Origin: Lysobacter spongiicola DSM 21749
GTDB lineage: Bacteria; Pseudomonadota; Gammaproteobacteria; Xanthomonadales; Xanthomonadaceae
Length of the DNA: 64,000 bases
Reading direction: 5' to 3'
NCBI RefSeq assembly: GCF_900167055.1
Contig: NZ_FUXP01000003.1
Location: 62,001-126,000, forward strand
Shown here: in pieces, positions 7,747-15,208 of the stretch
Numbering within the stretch: the stretch's first letter is position 1
How the letters are laid out: the number at the start of each line of letters is the position of its first letter
The notes under the pieces: model-generated
Seen by the model: only the letters and a program-made list of their open reading frames with translations
The model's database searches: none
Told to the model about the DNA's origin: nothing
Made by a program: the position numbers and the translations under genes

Positions 7747-8670
7747 TCAGTCGCGCATCAGGGTGGACTTGCCGAACAGGCTCTCGACCAGGTCGATCGC
7801 GACCAGGGCGGTGGCGTTGTTGTGGTCGAGGATCGGGTTGAGCTCGACCACGTCCAGCGAACCCATGCGGCCACTGTCGGCGATCATCTCCATCACCAGC
7901 TGCGCCTCGCGGTAATTGGGACCGCCCGGCACCGTGGTCCCGACGCCGGGGGCGACGCTGGGATCGAGGAAATCGACGTCGAAGCTCACGTGCAGGTGGG
8001 TGTTTTCGTCCATCCCCTCCAGCGCCTCCTCCATGACCCGCTTCATCCCGACCTCGTCGATGTAGCGCATGTCGTAGATGTCCAGGCCATGCTCCTTGAC
8101 CAGCTTCTTCTCGCCCTGGTCGACGGAGCGGATGCCGATCTGGCGGATCACGTCGGGGTTGATCGCCGGGGCGTCGCCACCCAGGTGGGTCAGCTCACGC
8201 GGGCCAAGCCCGCACAGGCAGGCAACCGGCATGCCGTGGATGTTGCCCGACGGAGTCACCTGGTTGGTGTTGAAATCGGCATGGGCATCCAGCCACAGCA
8301 CCCGCAGCTTCTTCCCGGCCTCGCGGCAGTAGCGGGCGACCCCGGTGATCGAACCCAGGCCGAGGCAGTGGTCGCCACCGAGCATGATGGGCATGCGGCC
8401 GCCGGACAGCTCTGCGTGCATCGCTTCCATGACCAGGCGGTTCCACTCGGCGACCTGCTGCAGGTGGCGGTACCCGTCCACCGGCCCTTGCCAGGGATTG
8501 CGCGGGCCATCCAGGTTGCCGCGATCGAGCACGTCGATGCCGCGGGCGACGAGCGCCTCGCCGAAACCGGCGATGCGAAGCGCCTCCGGCCCGAGACGCG
8601 CCCCGCGGTCGCCAGCGCCGATATCGGTGGGCGCACCGATGAGTGAAACAGGCGGGTAGCTACGATCCAT
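7747..8670 (-). CDS. rocF: Arginase
   Basis: Hydrolyses L-arginine to ornithine and urea using a binuclear manganese site. It has 307 residues, the family norm. Metal-binding motifs are intact: 'GGDHCLGLGS' near residue 98, 'DAHADFNT' near 128, and 'SFDVDFLDPSVAPGVGT' near 229, with a closing 'LDVVELNPILD'. The N-terminal 'SLIGAPTDIGAGDRGARLGP' is standard. The ATG lies only 16 bp after the encoded CCA end of tRNA-Thr, and that gap holds the AGGAG ribosome-binding site, so the messenger is probably released from a joint transcript. No other arginine-catabolic gene is adjacent. Confidence 0.93.
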   Translation of the reverse strand: MDRSYPPVSLIGAPTDIGAGDRGARLGPEALRIAGFGEALVARGIDVLDRGNLDGPRNPWQGPVDGYRHLQQVAEWNRLVMEAMHAELSGGRMPIMLGGDHCLGLGSITGVARYCREAGKKLRVLWLDAHADFNTNQVTPSGNIHGMPVACLCGLGPRELTHLGGDAPAINPDVIRQIGIRSVDQGEKKLVKEHGLDIYDMRYIDEVGMKRVMEEALEGMDENTHLHVSFDVDFLDPSVAPGVGTTVPGGPNYREAQLVMEMIADSGRMGSLDVVELNPILDHNNATALVAIDLVESLFGKSTLMRD

Positions 8671-8686
8671 GGGCGGCTCCTGGTAT

Positions 8687-8762
8687 TGGTGCCGGCTGTC
8701 AGAGTCGAACTGACGACCTACCGCTTACAAGGCGGTTGCTCTACCAACTGAGCTAAGCCGGC
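8687..8762 (-). tRNA. tRNA-Thr, anticodon UGU
   Basis: On the minus strand the sequence begins GCCGGCTTAGCTCAGTTGG and ends with the complementary GCCGGC plus ACCA. D-arm (GCTCAGTTGGTAGAGC), anticodon arm (CCGCC TTGTAAG GCGG-type, anticodon TGT) and T-arm (GTCAGTTCGACTCTGAC) all fold. The CCA end is genome encoded (8687-8689). The 5' end lies 12 bp after the stop of the upstream small gene and the 3' end 16 bp before the arginase ATG, so no room is left for a terminator on either side. Confidence 0.96.
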
Positions 8763-8774
8763 GAAACGCCCATT

Positions 8775-9479
8775 CTACCGCGCCGGAGTGGGCGCCGCTG
8801 CCTCGCCGGAGGCCTCCGCGCCCGTGTCCAGCTCGCTGCAGTCCAGCGGCTCCAGCCCGCCGGCACCGACGACCTCGGCGAATACGGGGGCATCGAAGAA
8901 CTCACCGGCACCGATGTCGAGCCAGTACCGGGGTGGCCCGGCGCCGACCGGGGCCACCTGCGCATCGAAACCGGCCGCGGCCAGCGCGGCCTGCCGCTCG
9001 CGCGCCGGCGCCTCGTTGCGGAACAGCCCCAGGGCGACCGATCCGGCCTGCTCGCCGTCGCGCAACACGTAGTAGTCGAGGAAGCCGGCTTCGGCGATGT
9101 CGTTGGCCACCGTCTCGGCCGCCGCGATGTCGGCGAATGCGGGCAGGTAGACCCGCCAGTTGCGGGCGGTGCCGGCCCAGGTCGTTCGCCGCTGCAATTG
9201 CGCCACCACCGGTTGCAGCCGCGACTGCGCCTTTTCCAGCGTCGCCTCGTCTTCGAACGGACCAAACGAGTGGCATTGGGTCACCACGACCGATGCGGGC
9301 GGGGGCGCGGGGCTGGGGTCCCCGCCTGCACCGGCCGATGGCGCATCGACCAGCTGCAACCGGGCGACGCCCGGGGAGGCTTCGGGAGAGGCCACCGGGG
9401 CCGGATCACGCAGCAGCCACCACAGGGCGACGCCGACGTTGAGCACCAGCAGCAGGACGATGAGTGCGCGGATCAGCAT
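8775..9479 (-). CDS. Membrane-anchored SPOR-like protein
   Basis: A 234-residue protein with one N-terminal hydrophobic helix ('IRALIVLLLVLNVGVALWWL', residues 3-22), which predicts an inner-membrane anchor with the rest periplasmic. A Pro/Ala/Gly-rich linker leads to 'CHSFGPFEDEATLEKAQSRL' and 'RVYLPAFADIAAAETVANDI', then 'VALGLFRNEAPARERQAAL', resembling the beta-alpha repeats of SPOR-type peptidoglycan-binding domains. The end is Ala/Glu rich. In related bacteria a comparable gene often follows coaX. It lies 52 bp after coaX and ends 12 bp before tRNA-Thr. The function in cell division or wall binding is inferred from the fold only. Confidence 0.65.
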   Translation of the reverse strand: MLIRALIVLLLVLNVGVALWWLLRDPAPVASPEASPGVARLQLVDAPSAGAGGDPSPAPPPASVVVTQCHSFGPFEDEATLEKAQSRLQPVVAQLQRRTTWAGTARNWRVYLPAFADIAAAETVANDIAEAGFLDYYVLRDGEQAGSVALGLFRNEAPARERQAALAAAGFDAQVAPVGAGPPRYWLDIGAGEFFDAPVFAEVVGAGGLEPLDCSELDTGAEASGEAAAPTPAR

Positions 9480-9531
9480 GGGCGGATTGTAGCCACCACC
9501 GTCGCCGCCCGGCCGGCGCCCTCCGTCTCCC

Positions 9532-10260
9532 TCAGGCGGCTGCCCACCGCGCCAGCCCGTCGAGCACGAGCGAAGGTGCCAGCCGGGCGTCGGGGAGATG
9601 TCGCAACAGCGACTCCGCGCCCCCACCATGCAGGTACAAGCGCGGCCGGGTGTCCGCAACCCCTGGAGCCAGCAACAGGCTGCGTTCGATCAGCGCGACC
9701 GCGGCGCCTTCGCACCCCGATGCGAGTGCGTCGGGGGTGTCATCGGCGAACTCCTGGTACACGCCGCCGCTGCCCGGCAGGTGGGGCACGCGCTCGTGCA
9801 TCGCCTCGCGCATCAGCGTGGGAGATGGCGCGATCCGGCCGCCCCGATGCACCCCCTGCCCATCGACCAGATCGATGGTCAACGCCGTGCCGATGCCACA
9901 GACCAGCGCGGGTCCTGCGCCCGGCCCGACCACTGCCAGCATGGCAAGGAAGCGGTCGACGCCGAGGTGGGAGGGGTCCGGATAACCGATCTTGAGGCCT
10001 TTCCAGCGCCGTGGCGTTCGCGCGATGGCGATGCGCTGGCAGTGCCGCGACAGGACCTGCAATAGCTCGACCCGCAGTGCCTCCCCGGCCACGCTGGCGA
10101 CATGGGCGACGTCGAACCGGCCGGGCAGCATCGCCGCCACCGCGGCTTCGAGCCCGTCCCGCCGGTGGTCGAGCGCCACCACTTCCCCAACCGTGCCGTC
10201 GGCCCGTAGGGGCGCCGCCTTCAACCGCGTGTTTCCGAGGTCGAACAACCACTGGCTCAT
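9532..10260 (-). CDS. coaX: Type III pantothenate kinase
   Basis: Catalyses the first step of coenzyme A synthesis, phosphorylation of pantothenate. The 242-residue protein has the ASKHA-fold elements of CoaX: 'LFDLGNTRLKAA' at the N-terminus (phosphate loop), 'GVDRFLAMLAV' near residue 98, and 'CGIGTALTIDLV' near 119, the second phosphate-binding element, followed by 'GGRIAPSPTLMREAMHERVPHLP'. Type III enzymes differ from CoaA in their feedback behaviour and need a monovalent cation. The ATG overlaps the birA stop by 4 bp (ATGA), so the two are translationally coupled; this birA-coaX pairing is common in Proteobacteria. Confidence 0.9.
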   Translation of the reverse strand: MSQWLFDLGNTRLKAAPLRADGTVGEVVALDHRRDGLEAAVAAMLPGRFDVAHVASVAGEALRVELLQVLSRHCQRIAIARTPRRWKGLKIGYPDPSHLGVDRFLAMLAVVGPGAGPALVCGIGTALTIDLVDGQGVHRGGRIAPSPTLMREAMHERVPHLPGSGGVYQEFADDTPDALASGCEGAAVALIERSLLLAPGVADTRPRLYLHGGGAESLLRHLPDARLAPSLVLDGLARWAAA

Positions 10261-11276
10261 GCAGGGCCGCCATGGCGCCGGATGCTCGCCTCGCCGGAGT
10301 GGAAGCTGCGCTCGGTGCCGTCTTCCATGCGCACCCGGAGCGCACCGTCGGATGCGACGCCAAGGGCCTCGCCCGTCGCCACCGGGCCACTTCCGGTGCC
10401 AGGGGCGGGGTGGATGTCGACCCGATGCCCCGCCAGTACGTCGACCGCTGCATAGCGCGGCAGAAAGGGCTGGAGACCGTGGGTATCGAACTCGTCCAGC
10501 GCCGGCAGCCAATGCGCCAGCAAGCCCGCCGCGATCGCATTGCGCGGTACCGCGGCGACGCCGCCGAGGCTGGCCAGGTCGCACCAGGGCTGGTCGATCC
10601 GGTCGCCATACGCCTGCGGCATCCGGACATTCAGGCCGAGGCCGATCACCGCCCGCGCCGGCCCCCCGTGCTCCCCGCCCCCTTCCACCAGCAGCCCGCC
10701 CAGCTTGCGCAGCCCGTCCGCGCCGGCGACAACAAGGTCGTTGGGCCACTTGAGCCGCACCATCGGGTAGCCCAGCGCATGCAGGGCCTCCGCGGCCGCG
10801 ATGCCGACCACCAGGCTCAGGCCGCCCAGTCGCGCCAGGCCACCGTCGAAGCTGCGCGACAACGACAGATAGAGGTGCGCGGCCAACGGCGAACACCATT
10901 CCCGCCCCTGCCGGCCGCGGCCCCCGGTCTGCCGCTCAGCCAGCAGCACGGTCGACAGGTCGGTGCGATCAGCGGGCGCTGGCCGGCGCAGCAGTTCGCT
11001 GTTGGTCGAATCCAGCGTCCAGGCGATCTCCAGCGATGCCAGGCGGGCCCGCGTGTGGGGCTGGAGCGAGTCGATGATGGCTTCGTGGTCGAGCAGGTCG
11101 AAGGGCTGCTCGAGCTCATAGCCGCGGCCCGGCACCGCGGCGATCGGCACGCCCGCCTGCCGCAATGCTTCCATGCGCTTCCAGATCGAAGCGCGCGTCT
11201 GGCCCTGCTCCCGTGCGAGCGCGTCGCCGGAAACCGGGCCCTGGATCAACCGCGACAGGATTTCCCGCTCGTCCAT
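10257..11276 (-). CDS. birA: Biotin operon repressor / biotin-[acetyl-CoA-carboxylase] ligase
   Basis: Makes biotinyl-AMP, transfers biotin to the biotin carrier protein and, in its holo form, represses biotin genes. The 339-residue product has an N-terminal winged helix ('ILSRLIQGPVSGDALAREQG' and 'IWKRMEALRQAGVPI', residues 5-45), so the regulatory domain is present. The ligase centre follows: 'TLDSTNSELL' near 87, 'AERQTGGRGRQGREW' near 112, 'RLKWPNDLVV' near 172, and 'GLGLNVRMP' near 209, then an SH3-like C-terminal part. The ATG at 11276 was chosen over longer in-frame starts because it places the HTH at the normal distance. Confidence 0.92.
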   Translation of the reverse strand: MDEREILSRLIQGPVSGDALAREQGQTRASIWKRMEALRQAGVPIAAVPGRGYELEQPFDLLDHEAIIDSLQPHTRARLASLEIAWTLDSTNSELLRRPAPADRTDLSTVLLAERQTGGRGRQGREWCSPLAAHLYLSLSRSFDGGLARLGGLSLVVGIAAAEALHALGYPMVRLKWPNDLVVAGADGLRKLGGLLVEGGGEHGGPARAVIGLGLNVRMPQAYGDRIDQPWCDLASLGGVAAVPRNAIAAGLLAHWLPALDEFDTHGLQPFLPRYAAVDVLAGHRVDIHPAPGTGSGPVATGEALGVASDGALRVRMEDGTERSFHSGEASIRRHGGPA

Positions 11277-11385
11277 GCCGGCGATTATGCGTGAGCCGAC
11301 GTTGCGGCGGTGCAGCAGCGCCTCGGTGCGCGAGGCGCTATAGTCAGGGATTCGCCGGTGTCGACCCGGTAGAGGGATCCTGTCC

Positions 11386-11646
11386 ATGCCCCGCATCGTC
11401 CTTTGCCTGCTGCTTGCCGTGCTGAGCACTTCCGTTGCCGCGCGCGAAGTGAAGATGAGCTCGCCGGACGGGGGTGGCTGCGCGGATGCCGAATCTGTCG
11501 CAACGGCCACCAGTGCGGCCGCGCCGGCATCCGGCAAGGTGGCCGCGCCCGCAAGCGAGTCGAAGCACGGGCTGCGCCCCGACGTCGAGCCGCATCGCGT
11601 GCCCGGCGTGCGCTGGCACAGCTTCCTGCCGGGCATGTTCCGCTGA
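11386..11646 (+). CDS. Small exported protein of unknown function
   Basis: An 86-residue protein with a clear N-terminal signal peptide ('MPRIVLCLLLAVLSTSVAAR', cleavage likely after VAA), followed by a low-complexity Ala/Ser segment and a tail with 'RVPGVRWHSFLPGMFR'. The ATG is preceded by AGAGGGA. I do not recognise the family. It is divergent from birA across a 109-bp gap that should hold both promoters, and lies 58 bp before mtfA. The conserved-looking aromatic tail argues that the frame is real, but composition alone could produce it. Confidence 0.55.
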   Translation: MPRIVLCLLLAVLSTSVAAREVKMSSPDGGGCADAESVATATSAAAPASGKVAAPASESKHGLRPDVEPHRVPGVRWHSFLPGMFR

Positions 11647-11704
11647 TACCACGGTGCTGACCGGTCCGGGACCGGGGCACTGCCGACACGGCTGCTGACC
11701 TCCC

Positions 11705-12481
11705 TTGTTCAACCTGCTCCGCCGGTTCCGGCCCCTGCCCGCTCCCATCGATCCCGCGCTCTGGCGCGACACCCGCTCTTCATTGCCGTGGGTGCAGGCG
11801 CTCGACGGGGACCGGGCTACCCGGCTGCAGACACTGGCGACGCTGTTCCTGCGCGACAAGACCATCACTCCGATCGGCGACCTCCAGCTCGATCCGCTTC
11901 GGCGCTGCCAGCTCGCTGCCCTGTGCTGCCTGCCCCTGCTCGATTTCGGGGAGGAAGGCCTGCACGGATGGTCACAGCTGATCGTCTACCCGGATGCATT
12001 CCGGGTGCAGAGTACCCATGTCGATGCGGCCGGCGTGCTGCACGAATGGCAGGACGAACTGATCGGCGAAGCCTGGGACGCGGGCCCGCTGGTGCTGTCC
12101 TGGGCCGACGTCGAGAATGATTGCGCGCACCCGCGCGAAGGCTTCTGCGTGGCCACCCACGAGATGGCACACAAGCTCGACGTGCTCGACGGGCTGCTCG
12201 ACGGCACGCCGCCGCTCCCGCGTCCCTGGCAGCGGCAGTGGGCGAAGGACTTCCAGGCCGCTTACGACGCACTGGTGGCCGAAGTCGAAGCGGGCCGCGA
12301 GCCGGAGATCGATGCCTACGCCGCCGAGTCCCCGGAGGAATTCTTCGCGGTGGCGACCGAGTACCACTTCAGCGATCCGTCGACGCTGCGGGCGGGGATG
12401 CCGGCGGTGGCGGAACACCTCGAGCGCCTCTACGGCCCCGCCCCATTCGCAACCGCCGGGGCCCACCTAGGAGCGACGTAA
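11705..12481 (+). CDS. mtfA: MtfA-like zinc peptidase (M90 family)
   Basis: Homologue of E. coli MtfA, an aminopeptidase that binds the glucose repressor Mlc and so relieves repression of ptsG; in Xanthomonadaceae the regulatory target is unknown. The 258-residue protein shows the zinc motif HEMAHKLDVLDG near residue 157, a downstream Glu-rich 'ESPEEFFAVATEYHF' near 216 with the third ligand, and family segments 'FLRDKTITPIGDLQ' and 'VIVYP'-like 'LIVYPDAF'. The start is a TTG at 11705; the typical MtfA N-terminus (FNLLRRFRP) begins there. The last four codons and the TAA stop lie inside a palindromic repeat, so the C-terminal LGAT is repeat-derived. Confidence 0.85.
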   Translation: MFNLLRRFRPLPAPIDPALWRDTRSSLPWVQALDGDRATRLQTLATLFLRDKTITPIGDLQLDPLRRCQLAALCCLPLLDFGEEGLHGWSQLIVYPDAFRVQSTHVDAAGVLHEWQDELIGEAWDAGPLVLSWADVENDCAHPREGFCVATHEMAHKLDVLDGLLDGTPPLPRPWQRQWAKDFQAAYDALVAEVEAGREPEIDAYAAESPEEFFAVATEYHFSDPSTLRAGMPAVAEHLERLYGPAPFATAGAHLGAT

Positions 12482-12537
12482 GTCGCGACCGCGGGATCCG
12501 ATACCAGGTACAGGTCGCGACTGACGTCCCTCCTACA
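12467..12537. repeat. REP-like palindromic element, copy 1
   Basis: Two inverted arms of about 24 nt (12467-12490, starting ctaggagcgacgtaag, and 12513-12537, ending gacgtccctcctaca) flank a 22-nt centre. The arms match with about three mismatches. The left arm contains the TAA of mtfA and the right arm contains the TAG of the convergent histidine kinase gene. A nearly identical element lies at 50625-50697. Both resemble the dispersed intergenic palindromes common in Xanthomonadaceae; the RNA hairpin may also act as a two-way transcription barrier. Confidence 0.85.
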
Positions 12538-13927
12538 GGCGCGGGGGCAACCGCACTTCGAAACGGGCGCCGCCGAGCTCCTCGGATGCCTTCACGTCCA
12601 GCGTGCCGCGATAGGCACGCACGATGTCCTGCACGATCGCCAACCCGATGCCGTGCCCGTGCACGCGCTCGTCTCCGCGCACGCCACGCTGCAGCACCAG
12701 AGCGACCTTCTCCGGCGGGATACCGGGGCCATCGTCGTCGACCGCGATCACCAGCCCCGGCCGCCGGTTGGGGGCGGTGTCGCCAGGTTGCACGGTCAAC
12801 AGCACCCGCGAGCGGGCCCACTTGAAAGCGTTCTCCAGCAGGTTGCCGAGCAGCTCCTGCAGGTCGCCGGGCTCACCCTGGAACTGCACTCCCTCGCCCA
12901 AGTCGAACTCGCAGAGCACGCCCTTCGCGGCGTAGACCTTCTCCAGGCCACGCACCAGTTGTTCGGCATGCGGTTCGATGTCGACCGGCGCGGAGAACAG
13001 CGCATGGCCTCCGGAGGCGGCCCGCGCCAGCTGGTAGGACACCAGGTCGTTCATCCGTCGCAGCTGCATGTCGACGTCCTCGCGCAACTCGTTCTCGGGT
13101 GCGTTGTCGTCGAGCCGTGCGCGCAGCACCGCCAGTGGCGTCTTCAAGCTGTGGGCAAGGTCGGCGAGCGTATTGCGCTGCTGTTCCAGGTTCTCGCGCT
13201 CGCTCTCGATGAAGGCATTGATGCTTTCGGCCAACGGCTCCAGCTCGCGCGGGTGCCGCTCGCTCATGCGCGAGGCCAGGCCGCGCTGCACCCGCTTGAG
13301 CTCTTCGATCACCCGCCGCAGTGGCCGCAGGCTCCAGCGCAGGATCAGCGCCTGCAACAGCAGCAGGATCAGGCCGGCGCCACCGAGATAGCGCCACAGC
13401 GCCTCCCGGAACACCTCGACCTGGCGGCTCAGCGCCGTCGTGTCTTCAAGGATATAGATGGTGTACGGGCGCTCCGCCTCGGGATCATCGCCCCCGGCGT
13501 AGATCAGGCCGCGCCCGTAGCGGTACGCTTGGCCCACCTCGCCATTGATCTCGGTGATCGGCAGCGGGCCCTCGAAGGTCTCCGCGCGTGACCCGAGCAT
13601 CGACGCCTCGGGCAGGATCGGCCCCATCGACGAGGGCGAATCCCAGTGCCCATCCGCGAAGACGACCTCCGCATAGAGCCCGCTGCCGGGACGCTCGAAG
13701 CGCGGATCCGGCGGGGTGTAGGGGGGAATGAAGGTGCCGTCGCGGGCGAAGTCGCTGTCGGCATAGGCCAGCGCGTAGCTGCGCAGGCGCTGGTAAAGAT
13801 TGCTTTCCGCAGTCTCGAGGAACGCGCGATCGAGCGCGTACCCGGCCAACGCCAGGAAGGCAACGAGGCCGAGGCTGGCCGCCAGCAACTGGCGCGCCTG
13901 CAGCGAACGGGGCTGGCCCCAGTTCAT
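12533..13927 (-). CDS. phoQ: Sensor histidine kinase, PhoQ-like
   Basis: A 464-residue membrane sensor kinase. Helix 1 is at residues 12-30 ('LLAASLGLVAFLALAGYAL'), a periplasmic domain of about 145 residues follows, rich in acidic and Pro residues, then helix 2 near 178-195 ('LGGAGLILLLLQALIL'), a HAMP region, and the phosphoacceptor box 'LADLAHSLKTPLAVLRA' near 260. The ATPase domain has N, G1 and G2 boxes ('NLLENAFKWA', 'VDDDGPGIP', 'GHGIGLAIV'). The fold matches the PhoQ kinase of Xanthomonas and Stenotrophomonas, which senses divalent cations and cationic peptides; that ligand assignment is inference. It lies 57 bp after its regulator gene, and its TAG stop falls in the REP-like repeat. 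Confidence 0.85.
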   Translation of the reverse strand: MNWGQPRSLQARQLLAASLGLVAFLALAGYALDRAFLETAESNLYQRLRSYALAYADSDFARDGTFIPPYTPPDPRFERPGSGLYAEVVFADGHWDSPSSMGPILPEASMLGSRAETFEGPLPITEINGEVGQAYRYGRGLIYAGGDDPEAERPYTIYILEDTTALSRQVEVFREALWRYLGGAGLILLLLQALILRWSLRPLRRVIEELKRVQRGLASRMSERHPRELEPLAESINAFIESERENLEQQRNTLADLAHSLKTPLAVLRARLDDNAPENELREDVDMQLRRMNDLVSYQLARAASGGHALFSAPVDIEPHAEQLVRGLEKVYAAKGVLCEFDLGEGVQFQGEPGDLQELLGNLLENAFKWARSRVLLTVQPGDTAPNRRPGLVIAVDDDGPGIPPEKVALVLQRGVRGDERVHGHGIGLAIVQDIVRAYRGTLDVKASEELGGARFEVRLPPRL

Positions 13928-13984
13928 GCCGGGCAGGCGCAGGCGTGGCGGCCGTTGCCGCCGCCCGTCACCGGATGCAGGGCA

Positions 13985-14668
13985 TCACTCTCCGCTGCGC
14001 GGAATGGCAAAGCGGTAGCCGCGACCACGCACCGTCTCGATCGGCTTGAGCGTGCCGTCGGGATCCAGCTTCTTGCGCAGGCGGCCGATGAAGACTTCCA
14101 GCACGTTGGAATCACGATCGAAATCCTGCTGATAGATGTGCTCGGTCAGGTCGGCCTTCGAGACCAGTTCCCCGGCATGCATCATCAGGTATTCAAGCAC
14201 CTTGTACTCGTAGCTGGTCAGGTCGACGTTGCTGTCGTGCACGCTGACCGTCTGCGCGGCCAGGTCCAGCATCACCGGCCCGCATTCCAGGGTCGGCTTG
14301 CTCCAGCCGGCGGCGCGGCGCACCAGCGCGTTGAGCCGGGCGAGCAGTTCCTCGACGTGGAACGGCTTGACCAGGTAGTCGTCGGCACCCTGTTTCAGGC
14401 CCTCGACCTTGTCCTGCCAGCTCGAGCGCGCAGTGAGGATCAGCACCGGGAACTTCTTGCCTTCCTCGCGCAGCGCCTTGATCAGCTCCATCCCGGACAT
14501 CTTGGGCAGGCCCAGGTCGATGATGCCCAGGTCGAACGGCACCTCGCGGCCCATGTAGAGGCCTTCCTCGCCGTCCTGCGCGGCATCGACGGCGAAGCCC
14601 TCCCGCTTGAGCCGCGCAGCGAGGGTTTCGCGCAACGGGGCTTCGTCTTCCACCAGCAGGATTCGCAT
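13985..14668 (-). CDS. phoP: OmpR-family response regulator, PhoP-like
   Basis: A 227-residue response regulator. The receiver has the acidic pair in 'VEDEA', phosphoacceptor Asp51 in 'IIDLGLPKMSGMELI', Thr in 'LILTARSSW' and Lys in 'YLVKPFHVEELLARL'. The winged helix runs from about residue 130, with 'LTSYEYKVLEYLMMHAGELV' and 'FIGRLRKKLDPDG', ending 'VRGRGYRFAIP'. High similarity to PhoP of Xanthomonadaceae is apparent from the DLGLPKMSGMELI stretch. It is followed by its cognate kinase. The ATG has AAGGAGC upstream, and three GTTC repeats (gttcatggttcctgttca) sit in the short gap before it. Confidence 0.88.
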   Translation of the reverse strand: MRILLVEDEAPLRETLAARLKREGFAVDAAQDGEEGLYMGREVPFDLGIIDLGLPKMSGMELIKALREEGKKFPVLILTARSSWQDKVEGLKQGADDYLVKPFHVEELLARLNALVRRAAGWSKPTLECGPVMLDLAAQTVSVHDSNVDLTSYEYKVLEYLMMHAGELVSKADLTEHIYQQDFDRDSNVLEVFIGRLRKKLDPDGTLKPIETVRGRGYRFAIPRSGE

Positions 14669-14730
14669 GAGTGCTCCTTGTACGGTCGGTCAGGGTCCCT
14701 GAACAGGAACCATGAACGAAGGGTGGCGGT

Positions 14731-15102
14731 TCAGTTGTCTTTGTCGCGTGTAGGGACGGGACGCACCGGCCGACGCGCAGCGGGATCGTCGACATAGACG
14801 CGGACGCGACCACTGGCGTCCACCACCTTGACCCGGTTGATGTTCCTGCCGTCATACGGCACGCGCTCCGCACTGAGCACCTGGCCGCCACTCCGGCGCT
14901 CCACCCGACGCACCGCATCCGACAGCGCCCGATGGTCGGAGCCCCGCTTGGCGTGCCGCGATTCGTCGCGCTCCACCAGGTCCCGCTGCGACTGGCGCGC
15001 CGGTTCCCGGCTGGCCTGCGCCGCCCAGGCATCGCCACCCATGGACAGGGTCACGACGATTGCGGCGACAGACAACGCGACGGGGACAGCCTGGATCTGC
15101 AT
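14731..15102 (-). CDS. Exported PepSY-like protein upstream of the two-component pair
   Basis: A 123-residue exported protein: signal peptide 'VPVALSVAAIVVTLSMGGDA' with a probable AWA cleavage site, a charged Arg/Asp/Ser linker, then a single PepSY-like module with 'LSDAVRRVERRSGGQVLSAE' and 'RVKVVDASGRVRVYVDDP'. PepSY modules are found in periplasmic regulators and peptidase inhibitors. It sits 62 bp upstream of the response regulator in the same direction and may be part of, or controlled by, the system. A GTG at 15111 is an alternative start; neither start has a strong ribosome-binding site. Confidence 0.7.
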   Translation of the reverse strand: MQIQAVPVALSVAAIVVTLSMGGDAWAAQASREPARQSQRDLVERDESRHAKRGSDHRALSDAVRRVERRSGGQVLSAERVPYDGRNINRVKVVDASGRVRVYVDDPAARRPVRPVPTRDKDN

Positions 15103-15167
15103 GGCACTCACGAAAGGTCGGAAGGAGCGTGGCGTGGGCCACGGACGTCATTCTTGGAACGCTGCAG

Positions 15168-15184
15168 TGAATCCGGTATGAACT
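15168..15184 (-). promoter_or_regulatory. Candidate direct-repeat operator (PhoP-box-like) upstream of the PepSY gene
   Basis: On the minus strand the sequence reads AGTTCA-TACCG-GATTCA, two six-base half-sites in direct repeat with a 5-bp spacer (11-bp period). This is the layout of PhoP boxes in enterobacteria (GTTTA half-sites). It lies 66 bp before the PepSY ATG. The half-site sequence differs from the enterobacterial consensus, so this is a suggestion only. Confidence 0.3.
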
Positions 15185-15208
15185 TTTCCTTCACACCAAC
15201 AGCCCCAT

